Made by a program: the position numbers and the translations under genes. Shown here piece after piece: positions 1-11,499 of a DNA stretch of 64,000 nt (its first letter is position 1; every line of letters begins with the position of its first letter). Under the pieces are notes generated by a model, which searched no databases, had not been told where the DNA came from, and was given only the letters and a program-made list of their open reading frames with translations. Origin of the DNA: Angiostrongylus vasorum (Eukaryota > Nematoda > Chromadorea > Rhabditida > Metastrongylidae); contig JADANN010000066.1 in the NCBI GenBank assembly GCA_018806985.1, forward strand, positions 244,282 to 308,281, given 5' to 3'.

Positions 1-177
1 ATACGTCCTCAACTACAATCCAAGGGTTAGCCTTTTTTGTTCATTTCCTACATAAATGACTTTTCCTGACAGTTTCACTACTGTTATCTTAAGACCCAAA
101 TGAATTTAAAAAATTAATTAGGGAGGATTTTAAATGAATTTAGAGTGGTTCTTCATTTTTAATAATCTTGAAACGGA

Positions 178-455
178 TGAAAAGATAAAAAGAATAAAGC
201 TCTCGGCATTGATCAATTCCTGTAGGAATGCGCCATGCATTCGACTTCACTAAGCATCGTTTGGAGGCGATTGAATGCATATCTGGCTCTTACAACGACT
301 CTTGATAACCTACTGATGTATCGAGCCAGTGATTTTTATCTTCCCAGACAAGTCTGGTAGCAGTTTGCCAACATAGGAATTGCTAGGCCACAGGCGCGGG
401 GATCGAATCCACGTGTGTGTTGCAATGCATCTTCGGCCACTGCTCCATATGCTCC
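178..455 (-). repeat. tRNA-derived SINE, family B, copy 1
   Basis: This is a diverged minus-strand copy of the SINE called B here. The plus strand starts with the complement of the B tail (AAAGGATA-like repeats) and then carries the B body: a GATCAATYCCTG segment, the CATGCATTCGACTTCA block, the TGATTGAATGCATATCTGGC block and the complement of a GGATCGAATCC polymerase III B box near 398-408. The head (complement of TGGCGCAGTGG) is worn. Recognition rests on the other copies in this window. Confidence 0.75.
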
Positions 456-1039
456 CCCTTTGAAATGAATATCATGTCTAATTCTAGCTAACCTATTTGC
501 TTCATCTTGAAGAGTGAAATTTAAGTCGTGTAAATTTCCATCTTCAAATTGGGTCGGAAAAACTATTCGGAGGATAAAAATTCACACTCTTTTTTAAGCG
601 ACTACCGGCGGCGTTGACGGAAGTGAAATGCAGTTGTGATCGACCGAATTCAAAATTAGTCGGAAAACGAATTTTCGAATGCGAACATCTCCGGTACCAA
701 GTATGTTCAACAGACCTTATAGTAAAAATGAATGTTTTTTTTATCCATGAAAACTTCGTGGGCTCGAGAAAAATAGAAGAAATAGATTTTCACTTAGAAC
801 TCGGTAGAAACTCCACCCAATTCGTGCCAATACGTATATTTGAGATGAGAAAATCTTTTTACAAAACATTGTCCTTGTTTCCGTGATTGTTCATTGACCA
901 GGCTATGGTGTTAACACATCATCCCAGCTATAGGGTATTAGTGGTTGTCGAACTTGGATGTATGACAGAACGTTCGTCCACACGAAAGAACCACGCAATA
1001 TGAAAATGTGTTTTTTACCAAATTTTTTTCGCTATTAGC
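456..1039. other. Unassigned interval
   Basis: No recognisable gene or repeat. Short open frames occur (for example 614-886 on the plus strand, which lacks an ATG at its 5' end), but none shows a domain or convincing splice sites. Confidence 0.4.
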
Positions 1040-1046
1040 AAAAAAA

Positions 1047-1161
1047 ATGCCGGCTGGAAAACACGCGACCGTCCTGGAAGAACACTATGACGAAGTGGCA
1101 ACCTTAAATTCCGAGCAGGATGACTGGCTTGTTCTTGCAGTTGGTGGAAATTTCGGAGAAG
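1047..1161 (+). CDS. Candidate first exon of an unrecognised gene
   Basis: A T-rich stretch ends in an AG at 1038-1039. Eight bases later comes an ATG, followed by 38 codons that look like coding sequence (MPAGKHATVLEEHYDEVATL, then an acidic SEQDDW stretch and AVGGNFGE). A GT donor follows at 162-163 of that kilobase. The layout would suit a nematode trans-spliced first exon. No family is recognised and no second exon could be joined, so this may be chance; the frame stays open to 1253 without splicing. Confidence 0.28.
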
Positions 1162-1789
1162 GTCAGGACGATGTATTCCTCAACGTTCCACGAAAAATCC
1201 TCAACAACCATTTTTTAATCACTAGTATATCAGTTTCTTTAGTATCATGTTGAGGAGCCAGCGATTTTTTCGCGAACATTAACTGACCACTTATATACCA
1301 AGTGTTGGCTCCGATGACGCGATTTGCTTGGATGGAAGATAATGCCAGGGACTGAGTTCGCTGAGAATAAAGTGACATGTTTCGCAAAAATCTGTCCTAA
1401 CAGGAAGACAAATAATTATTTTCAACCTCACTGCATTTCCACAAAAAAATATCTAGGCTGTTTGATCATGTATGTTCGTTAATAGAAGAGTTTGAATATC
1501 AGAAGATCTTTAGTCGTTTGTCACTTTATTGTAACTTGAAATACTAAAATTTTCGATCAGTTAAGAATTACTGAGTGGACTACTTAGTTACTCAGTTATG
1601 TTGCTTTATCCCTAGACCACATCAGTTCAGTGGATCACAGGTGACGCCGACGATTTACTACGATGGCGACGATTTTCTTGAGTGCGATATTCCTAAGTGT
1701 AAAGAAAGCTCCAATTAATTTTTAGATTATACATGATCTGAATACAAACTGCACGATTCATTCATTGTTTTCATGATGAGAGAACAGGA
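1162..1789. other. Unassigned interval
   Basis: AT-rich non-coding sequence. If 1047-1161 is a real exon this would be intronic. I see no domain and no repeat family in it. Confidence 0.35.
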
Positions 1790-1870
1790 GGTTGTTCCTC
1801 TATTCTTTATTACAAACAACATGACGTTTTGGAAGATTTCGCCTTCTTCAGAGCCTTGAAAATCGCGTTG
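1790..1870 (-). repeat. Penelope-like element 3' end with decayed hammerhead motif
   Basis: On the minus strand, roughly 1858 down to 1820, the order is GGCT, CTGAAGA, a GGCG-containing stem, AAAAC and GTC. This is the order of a hammerhead-ribozyme core as carried at the ends of Penelope-like elements (family knowledge). The expected GAAAC is AAAAC here and the final AGC is changed, so the motif is decayed. A clearer version lies at 59197-59235. Confidence 0.5.
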
Positions 1871-2410
1871 ACTGAAATCTACCCAGCTAAGATTTCAAAC
1901 GAGTTGAAAACAAAGTAGCTTCTTTGCACATTCACCGCTTTCCATGAGTTTTCTCTTAGTATTTACCGTGGAGCACAACCGCACAGATTTTTATATGGAT
2001 GCGTAATGTGTACGAATTATTATTAAATTGTATTTAGGTGCGAGTGCTAATGTTTGATGAGACTTGTAATACATTCCGAGAGTACACAGAAACCATTGCG
2101 CTTGCTTGTATACCAGTAGTACAGGTACGATGTCGTTAATTAATGGATGTTTTATGGGAGAATTCTGTCTCTAATAAATTATGATATAGAGTTAGGCTTT
2201 CTTTTCCAGCTATATGCATATAACTAGGCGCTAGAGTGCCTATCGTTAGGGATAATAACTTGAGGATCATAGATTTCCTAGACGGAGATGAATAAACTTG
2301 TGACTTTAAATAAAGATGAAAACATTGTGATTTTGACTGCAGCTTCAGCTGAACTGGGTTCAATGCCGATTTCTGCTCCTCGTACCATTCTTGTTGACAA
2401 ATGCTTGCTC
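1871..2410. other. Unassigned interval
   Basis: No gene recognised. The last part (about 2320-2370) shares a GCTGCAGTCRAAATCACAA-like block with 12885 and 13385, so it belongs to a dispersed repeat. Confidence 0.35.
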
Positions 2411-2712
2411 ATAAAGGATAAAGGATAAAGGATAAAGCTCTGGGCGTTGATCAATCCCTGAGGGATGCGCCATGCATTCGACTTCATTAAGTATAGTTGG
2501 AGGTGATTGAATGTATATCTGGCCTTTACAATGACTCGCGGTGGCCCACCAATGCATCGATCCAGTGCTGCTATCCTCCCAGACAATTTTGGTGCCAATT
2601 TGCTGATCCCAAATGGATGGAAAGCTCAGTGGGCCTGGGGCGATAAGATGGACCCCACGTTCATTGCAGGGCGCCTTCGAGCGCTGCGCTACACGCTCCC
2701 GCCTAGCACTGT
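2411..2712 (-). repeat. tRNA-derived SINE, family B, copy 2
   Basis: The plus strand opens with three tandem AAAGGAT units (2417-2440), the complement of the B tail, then the B body. It ends near the complement of the 5' head (GCGCTACACGC region). This copy shows the tail repeat clearly. The B-box region has been disturbed. Confidence 0.8.
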
Positions 2713-2784
2713 TAGAATAAAAAAAACTATCTTTGAGAACGGAAAAGTAACTGCCAAGGTTGGTGCAATGGATGATACGTGAGC

Positions 2785-2895
2785 CTACGGAAGGGTAATC
2801 GCGGTTTCGAAGCGCACCTGTGGTTCGGAGTTTTGCTTACCTTCCAGCATTCTTGTGGTTGTAATTCACGTAACACCCTTCCGTTGTAATCCTAG
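2785..2895 (+). repeat. tRNA-derived SINE, family C, fragment
   Basis: The sequence matches the 3' two thirds of the 12985-13145 repeat: GGAAGGGTAAT, the former B-box region, CGGAGTTTTGC, then TTGTGGTTGTAATTCACGTAA. The head is missing. Confidence 0.6.
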
Positions 2896-3209
2896 CTTTT
2901 TTTCCGCAGAAATTTCCTAAACATGCCTAGATATGTGTCTCAAAATGGGTTATAGCGTCCCCTGTCAGGGGACGCACTGCAATGCACACATGATCCTTAG
3001 TTCATTCCTGCCCCTGGGTTAACCAAGCTTCCATCCTTCCAGAGTCACTGAATAGATACCAGACCAGATGGGCAAAATATGTATTTCATCACTTTAGCAA
3101 TGCTTAATGGAGTCGAATAAATGGTACATTCCTCAAGAATAGAACGATCGTGCTTGATGCGTTTGCACTACATCCAATATATCGAAAGTGTACCTAATCA
3201 CATGACCGA
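2896..3209. other. Unassigned interval
   Basis: No coding signal or repeat family recognised. A CCCCTGTCAGGGG-type short inverted repeat sits near 2959-2972. Confidence 0.3.
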
Positions 3210-3475
3210 CTTTCTTTTAACCTCGGCATTGATCAGTAACTAGCTGTTTGTTGGCGGCAAACAAGGGTTTGCATTTCAGCATTTATTAATACAGAATAGG
3301 TGGTATTTAGGCGGTTTCGCTCTCTTCAGAGCCCGGAAAGGTCAAATTGACAATAGATTGCAAGACCATTTGAGCTTTCCGAGCTCTGAAGAAAGCGAAA
3401 CCGCCAAAACGTCGGCCATTCTGTGTTAATAAATGCTTTAATACCAACCGCATGCTTGTTCGCCAAGAAAAACAA
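3210..3475. repeat. Two Penelope-like 3' ends in inverted orientation, each with a hammerhead-like motif
   Basis: The segment 3290-3350 and the segment 3365-3425 are reverse complements over some 50 bases, with a spacer of about 15 bases. Each half contains GCTCTGAAGA, a GCGAAACCGCC stem and, in the plus-strand half, AAAACGTCGGC. This is the hammerhead order of the Penelope ends at 59197 and 55894, with substitutions. The flanks (AACCTCGGCATTGATCA near 3220) also match the Penelope end at 59290-59325. Confidence 0.6.
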
Positions 3476-4137
3476 TGAAAATGTAACTGTAACTACTTTG
3501 TGGAACCCTTTATTTGTGCAAAATGATTACCAATCAGAGTCACGTCGTTGAGCGTCTGAACATTAACGCTACAGTTTCAGGCAAATGCAAATGCAGATGG
3601 TGAAGCCGACTTCATGTTTCCGGTCAAAGCCCAAGTACCAGTCTAAGCTAGTATATCATGTCCTAACAGCAACTGTATGCGCATCTGTGATGACAACGAT
3701 TTCGATAATAATCACGACAGAGACAGACTAGTGATAATAATGACACATAATACCGGCAAATAATAATAATAGTGGTGATACAACAAAATGTAAACGTCCT
3801 CTAATTACTCTACTCTATGATTCTCACGGTACGATCTCATCATCCGTATTTTGTTCATCATAATTCACCTTTTCTACCTTAATAAAGCCGTTTATTTGTT
3901 ATTACAAATCCGGCATGCCGTCATTTCGATTTTCCAATAGCTGTTAATCCTGAGAATTGAAATCGAATACGGTCAAATGGTCTCTTTTGAAGGCTCAGCC
4001 AAATCACCTGAACTCCTCATTTCCTTATTTATTTCCATCATAAACTCATTGTCGCTCTATATCTCAATGCAACAACTTTGTGGATACGTTTACAAACAGG
4101 CAGACGCACATGTCTATGAACAATCATGCAAACACAG
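3476..4137. other. Unassigned interval
   Basis: AT-rich sequence, locally rich in ATAATAATGA-type runs (3700-3790). No gene recognised. Confidence 0.35.
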
Positions 4138-4275
4138 GCAGTTAAACACGCATACGCACATACACATACACAAGTACACATATATACAAATATACATATA
4201 CACACACCGACACACACATAAACACACATACGCACATGCACACATACATTTCTGACACACACACACACATACATA
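4138..4275. repeat. CA/ACAT-rich microsatellite
   Basis: Imperfect dinucleotide and hexanucleotide repeats (ACACAT, ATACAC, CACACA). They create spurious long open frames on both strands, with compositions such as HTHTHIHIHK. Confidence 0.95.
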
Positions 4276-4308
4276 CCTTTCCATGAACGTTTCCATGCAT
4301 ATATATAA

Positions 4309-4310
<2 letters not shown>

Positions 4311-4389
<79 letters not shown>
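4311..4389. repeat. (TA)n microsatellite
   Basis: An almost pure TA dinucleotide tract of about 79 bases, following a shorter broken one. Length is likely polymorphic and assembly-sensitive. Confidence 0.97.
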
Positions 4390-4397
<8 letters not shown>

Positions 4398-4601
4398 GCG
4401 TGCTCCTTTTTGTAAACGTTGTTACTTCAACCTGAACTGATTTAATCTGTCCATTTATTGCACTTATTTATATCTCACGTAACGATTAATCGCTTTTTTT
4501 CGTTCTTATTTCGGAATGAGTGTGTGCGTGCTATCGATTCTTTGTCGTCTCTACATGAGATGGTAGCCGGACCTTGTACCGATTATAGGATTCTTTTTTT
4601 C

Positions 4602-4632
4602 TAGTATATATATATATATATATATATATATT
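4602..4632. repeat. (TA)n microsatellite, short
   Basis: A second TA tract, about 30 bases, 210 bases downstream of the long one. Confidence 0.95.
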
Positions 4633-5552
4633 GTATGTCTCAAAAATCCTTTCCTCATAGTGGTACACAGTTTTTATTTGTTTAGGTCTCTAAAACTCTT
4701 GTCATCAGACGATCTCACCCATTTGCTGCTTCTATTCAATATCACCACGATCTCATGCTGTAATTTGTTTAGTTCTTACCCATTGTCCTTGTAAGGACAT
4801 GTTGTCATATTTATTAACAAACAGTGGCATGTTTCATAGGATAGGGTCTTTTCATATCATATTACTGTAGACATTACCTTAACGTACTCAATTACTAACA
4901 AGTAGTTTAAGACATAAGTCTAAGCGCTTTGATCGTCATCGATTCGTGTGCTGTATAGAAAGACAACAGGTTGTTGAGTCCAAGAAAGAAAACTATTAAA
5001 AAATCTGAGTGTGATTTTCTTATCAAAATAAGGGACTGTAATGGAAACAAGGTCAGTATTGTAATTAGAGACGTCATAAAGATAATAAGAATTCAAATTG
5101 AATTCATCCATGTTAGCTACTTATTTAAACATATGGTTAATTTTTTCGGATGGCAACCATAGGACATAACCGAAAATCTGCGCTAAACACGCAAAGTGAA
5201 CAGAGGGAGTCATATCCGAAACTGGTTTAATGCTTTCCTATGAGACCATTATTGTCATTTATTTACCATTATGAAGATATGAGACGCACTATTGGATTTG
5301 CCGGTGTTTTGGATTTCCATGACTTACAAATGTTGAGGAATATGTTCAAGTGTTTGTAATATATCCGCTCGTAGTCATTTTGCTAATATTGCGAAGTAGG
5401 AGGTTGTCTCAACACTAATCCATGCTCATTTTTGACTTTCAGAAAAACCAGGACGTCATTCTCAAAGTTATTTTTAATTCGCACGACCGACTTTGAATTG
5501 AGCCTTCTTCGTTAAAAAAAGCTGTTACTCATTTTAAGATTCCACAAAATTT
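4633..5552. other. Unassigned interval
   Basis: No gene or repeat family recognised. The short open frames on both strands lack domains and splice signals. Confidence 0.35.
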
Positions 5553-5838
5553 AAGGGTGCGCGTAGAGCATTTGGTGAGAGCTGTCCTGTAATATACGTG
5601 AGTTCGATCCAGCTCCCCAAACTACCGTAAGTCTCCCATCTATCCGGGTTAGGCAAACTGCGAGCAGACCTGTCTGGGAGGATAGCAGCACTGGCTCGAT
5701 ACATCGGTGGGCCACCGTGAGTCATTGTGAAGCCCATATATGCATTCAACCTCCGGTAACAATGCTTAATGAAGTCGAATGCATGACGTAACGCTAAAGG
5801 ATTGATCAACGCCGAAGGAACCTTTAGCATTTGTCTCT
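5553..5838 (+). repeat. tRNA-derived SINE, family B, copy 3
   Basis: A plus-strand copy with a worn head (GTGCGCGTAGAGCATTTGG), a B box around AGTTCGATCC at 5602-5611, the body blocks (CTGGGAGGATAGCAGCACTGG, GAGTCATTGT, ATGCATTCA) and GATTGATCAACGCCGA just before a decayed tail. Confidence 0.75.
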
Positions 5839-7264
5839 TTTATAACATATAAGCATTAGCGAAGGGTCTCGTGATAAAGCAGTTCCGGCAATAGACCTTT
5901 TTTTATGAAGAAAAATAAGTTCTTAACTAGAATACAAAGTAAATGTCACCATCAAATCATTGCGGCTGCTTTAAGCTTGAGGAGATTTCGTTAAACCAAT
6001 ATTTTCTTTCGGTGGATCCAATAAAGTAAATGTCAAAGACGAGAACATCCAACTGGTCAATACGAAAGTACATCGTCCGCTAAATCCTACAACTAACAAA
6101 ACACTTCCACGCCTTGTCTATTAATTAGTTCGTCTATTATTCAATTGCAGTGTCATCTTATGTCCACCGTTCTTCCTCGTATAGGGGATCTCGAACTGCT
6201 TAGAAGTGAACTTGTGTGTCAAGACGCTATATCAAAGAACAGCAGCCATACGCTATCCAAAAACAACCGCGTGCTTGCCGTAAGGCGGGAGATACATTTA
6301 GGGAATAGGCTCCCTATCTTTGAATGCTAAACTATACTAGATTTACTAACACCCTCCGTATAAGCGTACCTATTTGTAAGGTTTCGAAGGGCTGAAAAGC
6401 CATTCATAGCTAAAGGTAGACTTCAGTGTTAAACTGTAAAAGTTACTTGCAGGCATTTTGTTCAAAAATACTAAAAGTGGATGGTTACGATCGAAAACAC
6501 TGCTCGTCACTTCTCTCCAAAGAACCAAACTCGCTGTGTAATGCTGGTATACTGCAGGGTCAAATAAAAAACTTCACTAGATCACGTCAATAGATCCTTA
6601 GTATGTTACAAATGGTATATGTGATCTCTACGGTGGTGTGTTAACGCAGAAAAGTGCAAAATAGGTTTTAAAAAGGGTTAAAATTCCCCTCCTTCTATCG
6701 AGAAAATCGTTAGGAAATAGAAATGTTAGTTGTATTGCAACGACTGTCCACACATAGAAACTTTGAATAGTCACATAAATTATGAGTTTTTCTATCGTTT
6801 ACGGATGGAAACAGCGCTCAACTCCACATCCCTCTGAAGTCAGAAAATTGGCGCTAAAGTTGTTTGGAAGGAACCCCCGATCCACAAAAAGCTGGCTTTT
6901 ACTTATGGCGAAAACCTGTGAATGCCCTATTGAACAATGTCAGATGGAATGAACTTCAACACAATTTAGCGAAATTCATTAAGGAGCCAGAATTCATGAG
7001 TAGCACGTGAGTACCATTCGAAGCAAAATAGGTAGGCTTAGTGGATGACGGATGGGAAACAAGGAATCTAATGAAAGAATTGTTGTGAACAAAATATGTA
7101 AAGCTTTGTCATGTAAAAGTGAATGGCTTAAAAAGCTATCCATTTTCCATATATCATTTTTTGTTCTTCGTAGTCGCATATTATATCCGAGTTCTTACGT
7201 TTTTAAATGTAACCTCTTTTAGTAATTCCCATTTTAATTGAATCTAGTAAAGTGATTAAACTGT
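5839..7264. other. Unassigned interval upstream of a Penelope remnant
   Basis: No coding region recognised. The part after about 6820 could belong to the Penelope element that becomes recognisable at 7265, but I cannot align it. Confidence 0.3.
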
Positions 7265-8960
7265 TCGGTTTTCAGATGGTTTGGGAAACGTTGCGCGCAA
7301 ATGAGAATTTTGGCAATGGGACAGCTACTAGCACCAAATGTTGTCATTGCGTTCATGTTTGAAATAAATAGAGGCTCCCATTCTCGGTCTCCGGCTGCTA
7401 CTCTATTGTAGATACATGCATGATTGCTTTGTCGTTTTCTGTACTCAGGAGGAGATGGGAAAATGCTTTGAATTGTTGGATAAGCAGTATGAGTGCATTA
7501 AATTCACCCGGGAAAACCGAAGGAAAACTAGCTTCCATTTCTTAAAGCTGAAATAAACTTATCGGGTGGCTTTTAGGGGCGCGTGTGGCGCAGTGGTCGG
7601 AGGGACCTTGCAACACACACGTGGAATCGATCCCCGTGCCCATGGCCCGCCAAGCCTTCCATCCCTCTGGGTTCAGCAAATTAGTGCCAGACTTGTCTGG
7701 GAGGATGGCAGCACTGGTTCGACACATCGGTAGCCCACCGCGAGTCATTGTAAAGGTCAGATATGCATTCAATTCACTCCAAATGATGCTTAATGAAGTC
7801 GAATGTACTGCGCATCCTTCAGGGGATTGATCAACTCCGAGAGCTTTATTCTTTATCCTTTTTTATCAGATAGCTGTTACACAAGAAGCTTCTGTCGAAA
7901 ACCAAGTAAGAAAATTATCCGTCTTCATTTGCCCTCTTCACATCCTTCACACACAAAGTGGGCGCTAATGAGAAACATGTTTCATGCACCCACCTCTATG
8001 TGCAGGAAGAGGGAACGGAAGGAGGAATCGCGCGACTTGAGTCGGCAAACAGCCATCTCCAATGACTACGAAACAGGAACCGCACGAGATAAGTTTAAAA
8101 GCAGAGCGGCGCCCTAGAACGAAATAGTTGGCCAAAAGAAAATCCCGTTTATGCTGCCTATTGTTAGAGAAGAAATAAATGTAACTATAAAGGGATGCCT
8201 AAGAGGGTCAGATATAGAGGAATCCGTAAAAATGATTGAAATACCACGGGATTCACTTCGTCGTCAGTTTGTTCGTAATCGGCTATATGATCGTCTATGT
8301 GGAACAGAGAATTGGGCAATTTGCTGTTGTGGTAGGGAACGGTGATCCCTTGCGTTCAGGTACTATATATCTTGAATATATTGGCAAAGCCAGCAGACCA
8401 TTATCTATCTGTATAGAAGAACACCTTGATGGTAAATGAGAAACCAGACAAGGTACCCCACTACGGACGCCTAGGATACAAAAGCATAGCAGAGACTTAT
8501 TTTCTACAAAAGTCACTATCCTCGCACAAGATGCCAAAGCAGCAGCGTGCAAAATTCTTGAGGCTTTTTTGGATAATTGCCAAGAATCCTACATTGACTA
8601 GCAGGGAAGACTGCCCAGAGATCACACATGATCTAGTTCTGTATCTCAGGATCGATTTTTGATGCGGGGTGGTGCAGTCATCAACTATATGTGACTCTAA
8701 TCAGCTGTTCGTCCTCAGTAGAAGAAGGCACATAAAAACAGTGCGTTTTTCAAGAAGCTCTTGTTCATGTGATTACCATTTCGATTTTCATCTGTGTGCA
8801 TGTGTTATTGAAGCGTATGGCACCATAAATTGCGTATTAATAAAACCTTCTCAGCTCTGAAGGAGAAAGAATATACTGCCGAAACGTCAGCTTTACCGTA
8901 ATGTGGAATAAAGCAAAACCTCGCGTTTGCTCAACAGAAATGTAGAGAACTACATAACTT
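7265..8960 (+). mobile_element. Degraded Penelope-like element (RT to GIY-YIG to hammerhead end)
   Basis: Translation of 7265-7560 gives the back half of a Penelope-type reverse transcriptase: RWFGKRCAQM, then AMGQLLAPN, then a YIDD-like box reading YIHD, then EEMGKCFELLDKQYECIKFTRE. A SINE interrupts at 7578-7865. After it come the post-RT linker (MRNMFHAPTS; QFVRNRLYDRLC near 8255-8305) and a broken GIY-YIG nuclease (GTIYLEYIGKASRPLSI near 8360-8420). The 3' end at 8849-8893 has a hammerhead-like order (CTGAAGGA, GAAAC, GTC, AGC) and then the CCTCGCGTTTGCTCAAC end block. Several frameshifts and stops make it dead. Compare 56640-59330. Confidence 0.8.
7578..7865 (+). repeat. tRNA-derived SINE, family B, copy 4 (best preserved)
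   Basis: The head carries a perfect A-box-like TGGCGCAGTGG at 7586-7596 and a B-box-like GGAATCGATCC at 7623-7633, spaced as in tRNA-derived SINEs. The body then runs to GGATTGATCAACTCCGAGAGC and a TTTATCC-type tail. It sits inside the Penelope element. The flanks read TTATCGGGTGGCT before and TTATCAGATAGCT after, which could be an old target-site duplication differing by three G/A changes. Confidence 0.88.
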
Positions 8961-9339
8961 CTTTGTGCTCAACATGAATCAACGAAATGACTCCATTGTG
9001 TAAGTGAAAAACGGCCCTAACTAAATGGTCGTTGATCAAAACATCAATCCAGCTGTTATAATCGGTTAGTTCAATCAAATAAACATCTGTCGTCTGCAGA
9101 ATAGATTAAAAACTGAAATTGAAGCCCTCACGAATGAGAATTGTGGAAAATCCAGCGGTATAGTTAAAGTCAAGGAATTGGAGATGTTAGTTTAATCGGG
9201 CTGGCGTCAAACTGGTTGACAGAAACTTGACAGATGGATTTCACAAGATACCAGTAAAAGGAAGAAACTATAGAATGACGAACTGTGGAATTGTGGAATT
9301 CACTGCTTAGTCGGATTGCCACTGAAAAAAAATTACTTA
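8961..9339. other. Unassigned interval
   Basis: No gene or repeat family recognised. Confidence 0.3.
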
Positions 9340-9722
9340 CTTGATACTTGAACGGCCCGTCCTTACTGGTTGTGTGGTGCCCAGCATAATCTCCACTTTT
9401 CGGAGATTTGCCGGTTAATCCATTGTGGTTCCCTGGAATCCCGAGGTCAGCCTGGCCAAAGTCTGCCTCAGGTCTTCACCACCACAGGCAGTCGCAGCCC
9501 TTGTGGATCAGAGGGAGATTTGCCACCATGCAATTTTGATACCAAGATTGTCATGGTCCGTGGTATTGGTTTACTCTAAGCTAGGCTTCCTGATGTAAAC
9601 GCCGGGCTCCTTCTCAGCGTGAGAGACCCCTGCCAGGGGATGAATTACCCGCTGCACATCGCAGTCCGACACCCAGGAATACCTCCCAGCGACGATGAGG
9701 TAAATCGTTGGGAGGAGTGAAG
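9340..9722 (-). repeat. A-repeat, copy 1
   Basis: A minus-strand copy of an about 390-base interspersed repeat called A here. In plus-strand order it shows the complement of the TATCAAG tail, GAACGGCCCGTCC, TCTCCACTTTTCGGAGATTTGC, CCTCAGGTCTTCACCACCAC, TTTGCCACCATGC, TTGGTTTACTC, CAGCGTGAGAGACCC and ACATCGCAGTCCGACA. The conserved blocks are shared with 11766, 16130, 24855, 27542 and 40553. I see no RT or endonuclease coding, so it is a non-autonomous element of unknown class. Confidence 0.85.
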
Positions 9723-10320
9723 AAATTGTGGAAAGAATTTTAACATGTGGTGAAGTTTGAATACTGTACAAAATCTAGGACCCTAAAGTATTAGGTGATG
9801 ATGAAGTTCTAAGGCTAGGCAGACATCGGTTTTTTCTAAGACATATATAGTCGCTCAACAGATGGAAGGAAACTCTAACAGACTTGGATCTTATGGTGAC
9901 CAATTCATTGCTAGGTTATTCCAAGAGCCAACTATTTTAAGATAGGTATTATAGTACCATGATATTGGATAAGCCAGCGTGAGGCCATTAAATACTTCTG
10001 CTGTGGGTTCAGCCACAATTTCACTATCTTCAGAACTGCCTTGAGTCGAATGTGCTTCGCAAATTTTAGTTGGCTGCAACGTCGTTGTTTTCAGAGTGCC
10101 TATAGCCCTCTTATTACTTTGGCCACTCTGACGAGAAGGATCCTCGGATGTTGCGACGTTTATTTTGTGGCTTTAAAGTTCTTCTCTTTCATACAATACC
10201 TAAAAGTCATCAACGCCATTGAAAATTAGAAAACGACGAATTCTTTGTCAAAAAACAATGCATCACACTGCGTGCAATACCAATTCTTCGATAACTTTCG
10301 ATAATTCTTATTAACCCCTA
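9723..10320. other. Unassigned interval
   Basis: No gene recognised. The end of this stretch may be 5' sequence of the RTE fragment that follows. Confidence 0.3.
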
Positions 10321-11290
10321 ATGATCTTGAGCAATTGGAACCTCAAGAGATTTATAGAAAAATTTTGCGCAGGCGTTCTACAAGTATTAATGTTAACATA
10401 TGCTTATTCGAAAAAAATCGACGGTTGGCAAATACACCATCTTCGCTTTACTGATGACATCGTCCTTATAACACCAAACATTAGGCAGTTGGAACGAGTG
10501 CTTGTCGGTCTTGATAAAGCCGATGGAAAGATTGGCCTTCACCTATACCTCAGAAAAACGATGTTCATGAAGAACGGCTTGGTTTCCTACGCCCCATTCA
10601 CGCTCAACGGAGCGAATATCATTGAATGCTCCAGCTATGTCTATCCAGTTCGTGAAATCAACATGATGAACGACTTAGCTCCAGAGTTGAATAGAAGGAA
10701 AAGAGCAGCTTGGGGAGCCTTTAAGAGCATCGAGGATTTAGTGAGGAGAACGAGGAACACCCGACTTCGTGCCCATCTATCCGATTCAGCGGTACATCCT
10801 GCGTTAACGTATGCGTCGGAAACCTCGTCGCTGCGTAAGCAGGATGAAAGGTCATTTAGCGTTATCGAACACGCAGTCGAAAGGGCGACGCTAGGAGAAT
10901 CCGGTGTCACGCAAGTAGGGGAAGGGATCCGAAGCTCCGATCTGCGTCGACGATCAAAAATCAAAGACGCCGTTCTGTATGCCGAACAGTCGAAGATAAG
11001 GTGAGTCGGACATGTAATGCGTGTGAATGACAGACAATGGACACGAGCCGTTAGTGATTGGATTCCTTGGGATGTTAAACGCACTGCAAGAAGACCACCG
11101 CTCCGATGGTCAGAGTTCTTCACGAAAAGCCTGGAATAAAGATATGACGCTCACTGAGTCCCTAGAGCGAGCAGAACATACTGGGCTGGCTACTCTTGCA
11201 CGCGGCAGCGAAAAGTGAAAGATTTACTGACGCCCGCTCGAGTCACTCGACGATAAACAAGACTACAGGTGATGCAGGTGATACGCGTAT
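10321..11290 (+). mobile_element. RTE-type retrotransposon, 3' fragment (RT end and C-terminus)
   Basis: The open frame at 10321-11004 begins inside the reverse transcriptase. It carries HHLRFTDDIVLITPN, where TDD is the equivalent of the catalytic FADD box, then KADGKIGLHL and VSYAPFTLNG. The usual RTE C-terminal blocks follow (MMNDLAPELNRRKRAAWGAF, TYASETSSLRKQDERS, VIEHAVERATLG). Past a stop at 11002 the frame resumes as VGHVMRV and WIPWDVKRTARRPP, ending near 11267. The element is truncated 5' and broken. It is a sister copy of 33013-35940. Confidence 0.9.
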
Positions 11291-11499
11291 TCCTTACGAT
11301 AACAATGATTCGTCGCAACGCCGTAGATACAAGCGAGCAGATGGTGCACAACGCTTGATCAACGCAAAGACGTTATCCGTACACAGTAACGTAAAACACC
11401 AGCGCGTTAAACTCTTGAAGTGTTTCGAATTAAACGTAAAAATCCAAAAAATGAACCACAAGCAGGAGTGTCTTGTTATTATGCGTGACCAACACCAAA

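Noticed and set aside
3977..4296. Histidine/threonine-rich and cysteine/valine-rich proteins on both strands
   Set aside because: Products of the CA/ACAT microsatellite; no gene structure.
10010..10045. A hammerhead-like CTGAAGATAGTGAAAT on the minus strand
   Set aside because: No stem II, no GTC-AGC end and no Penelope sequence around it.
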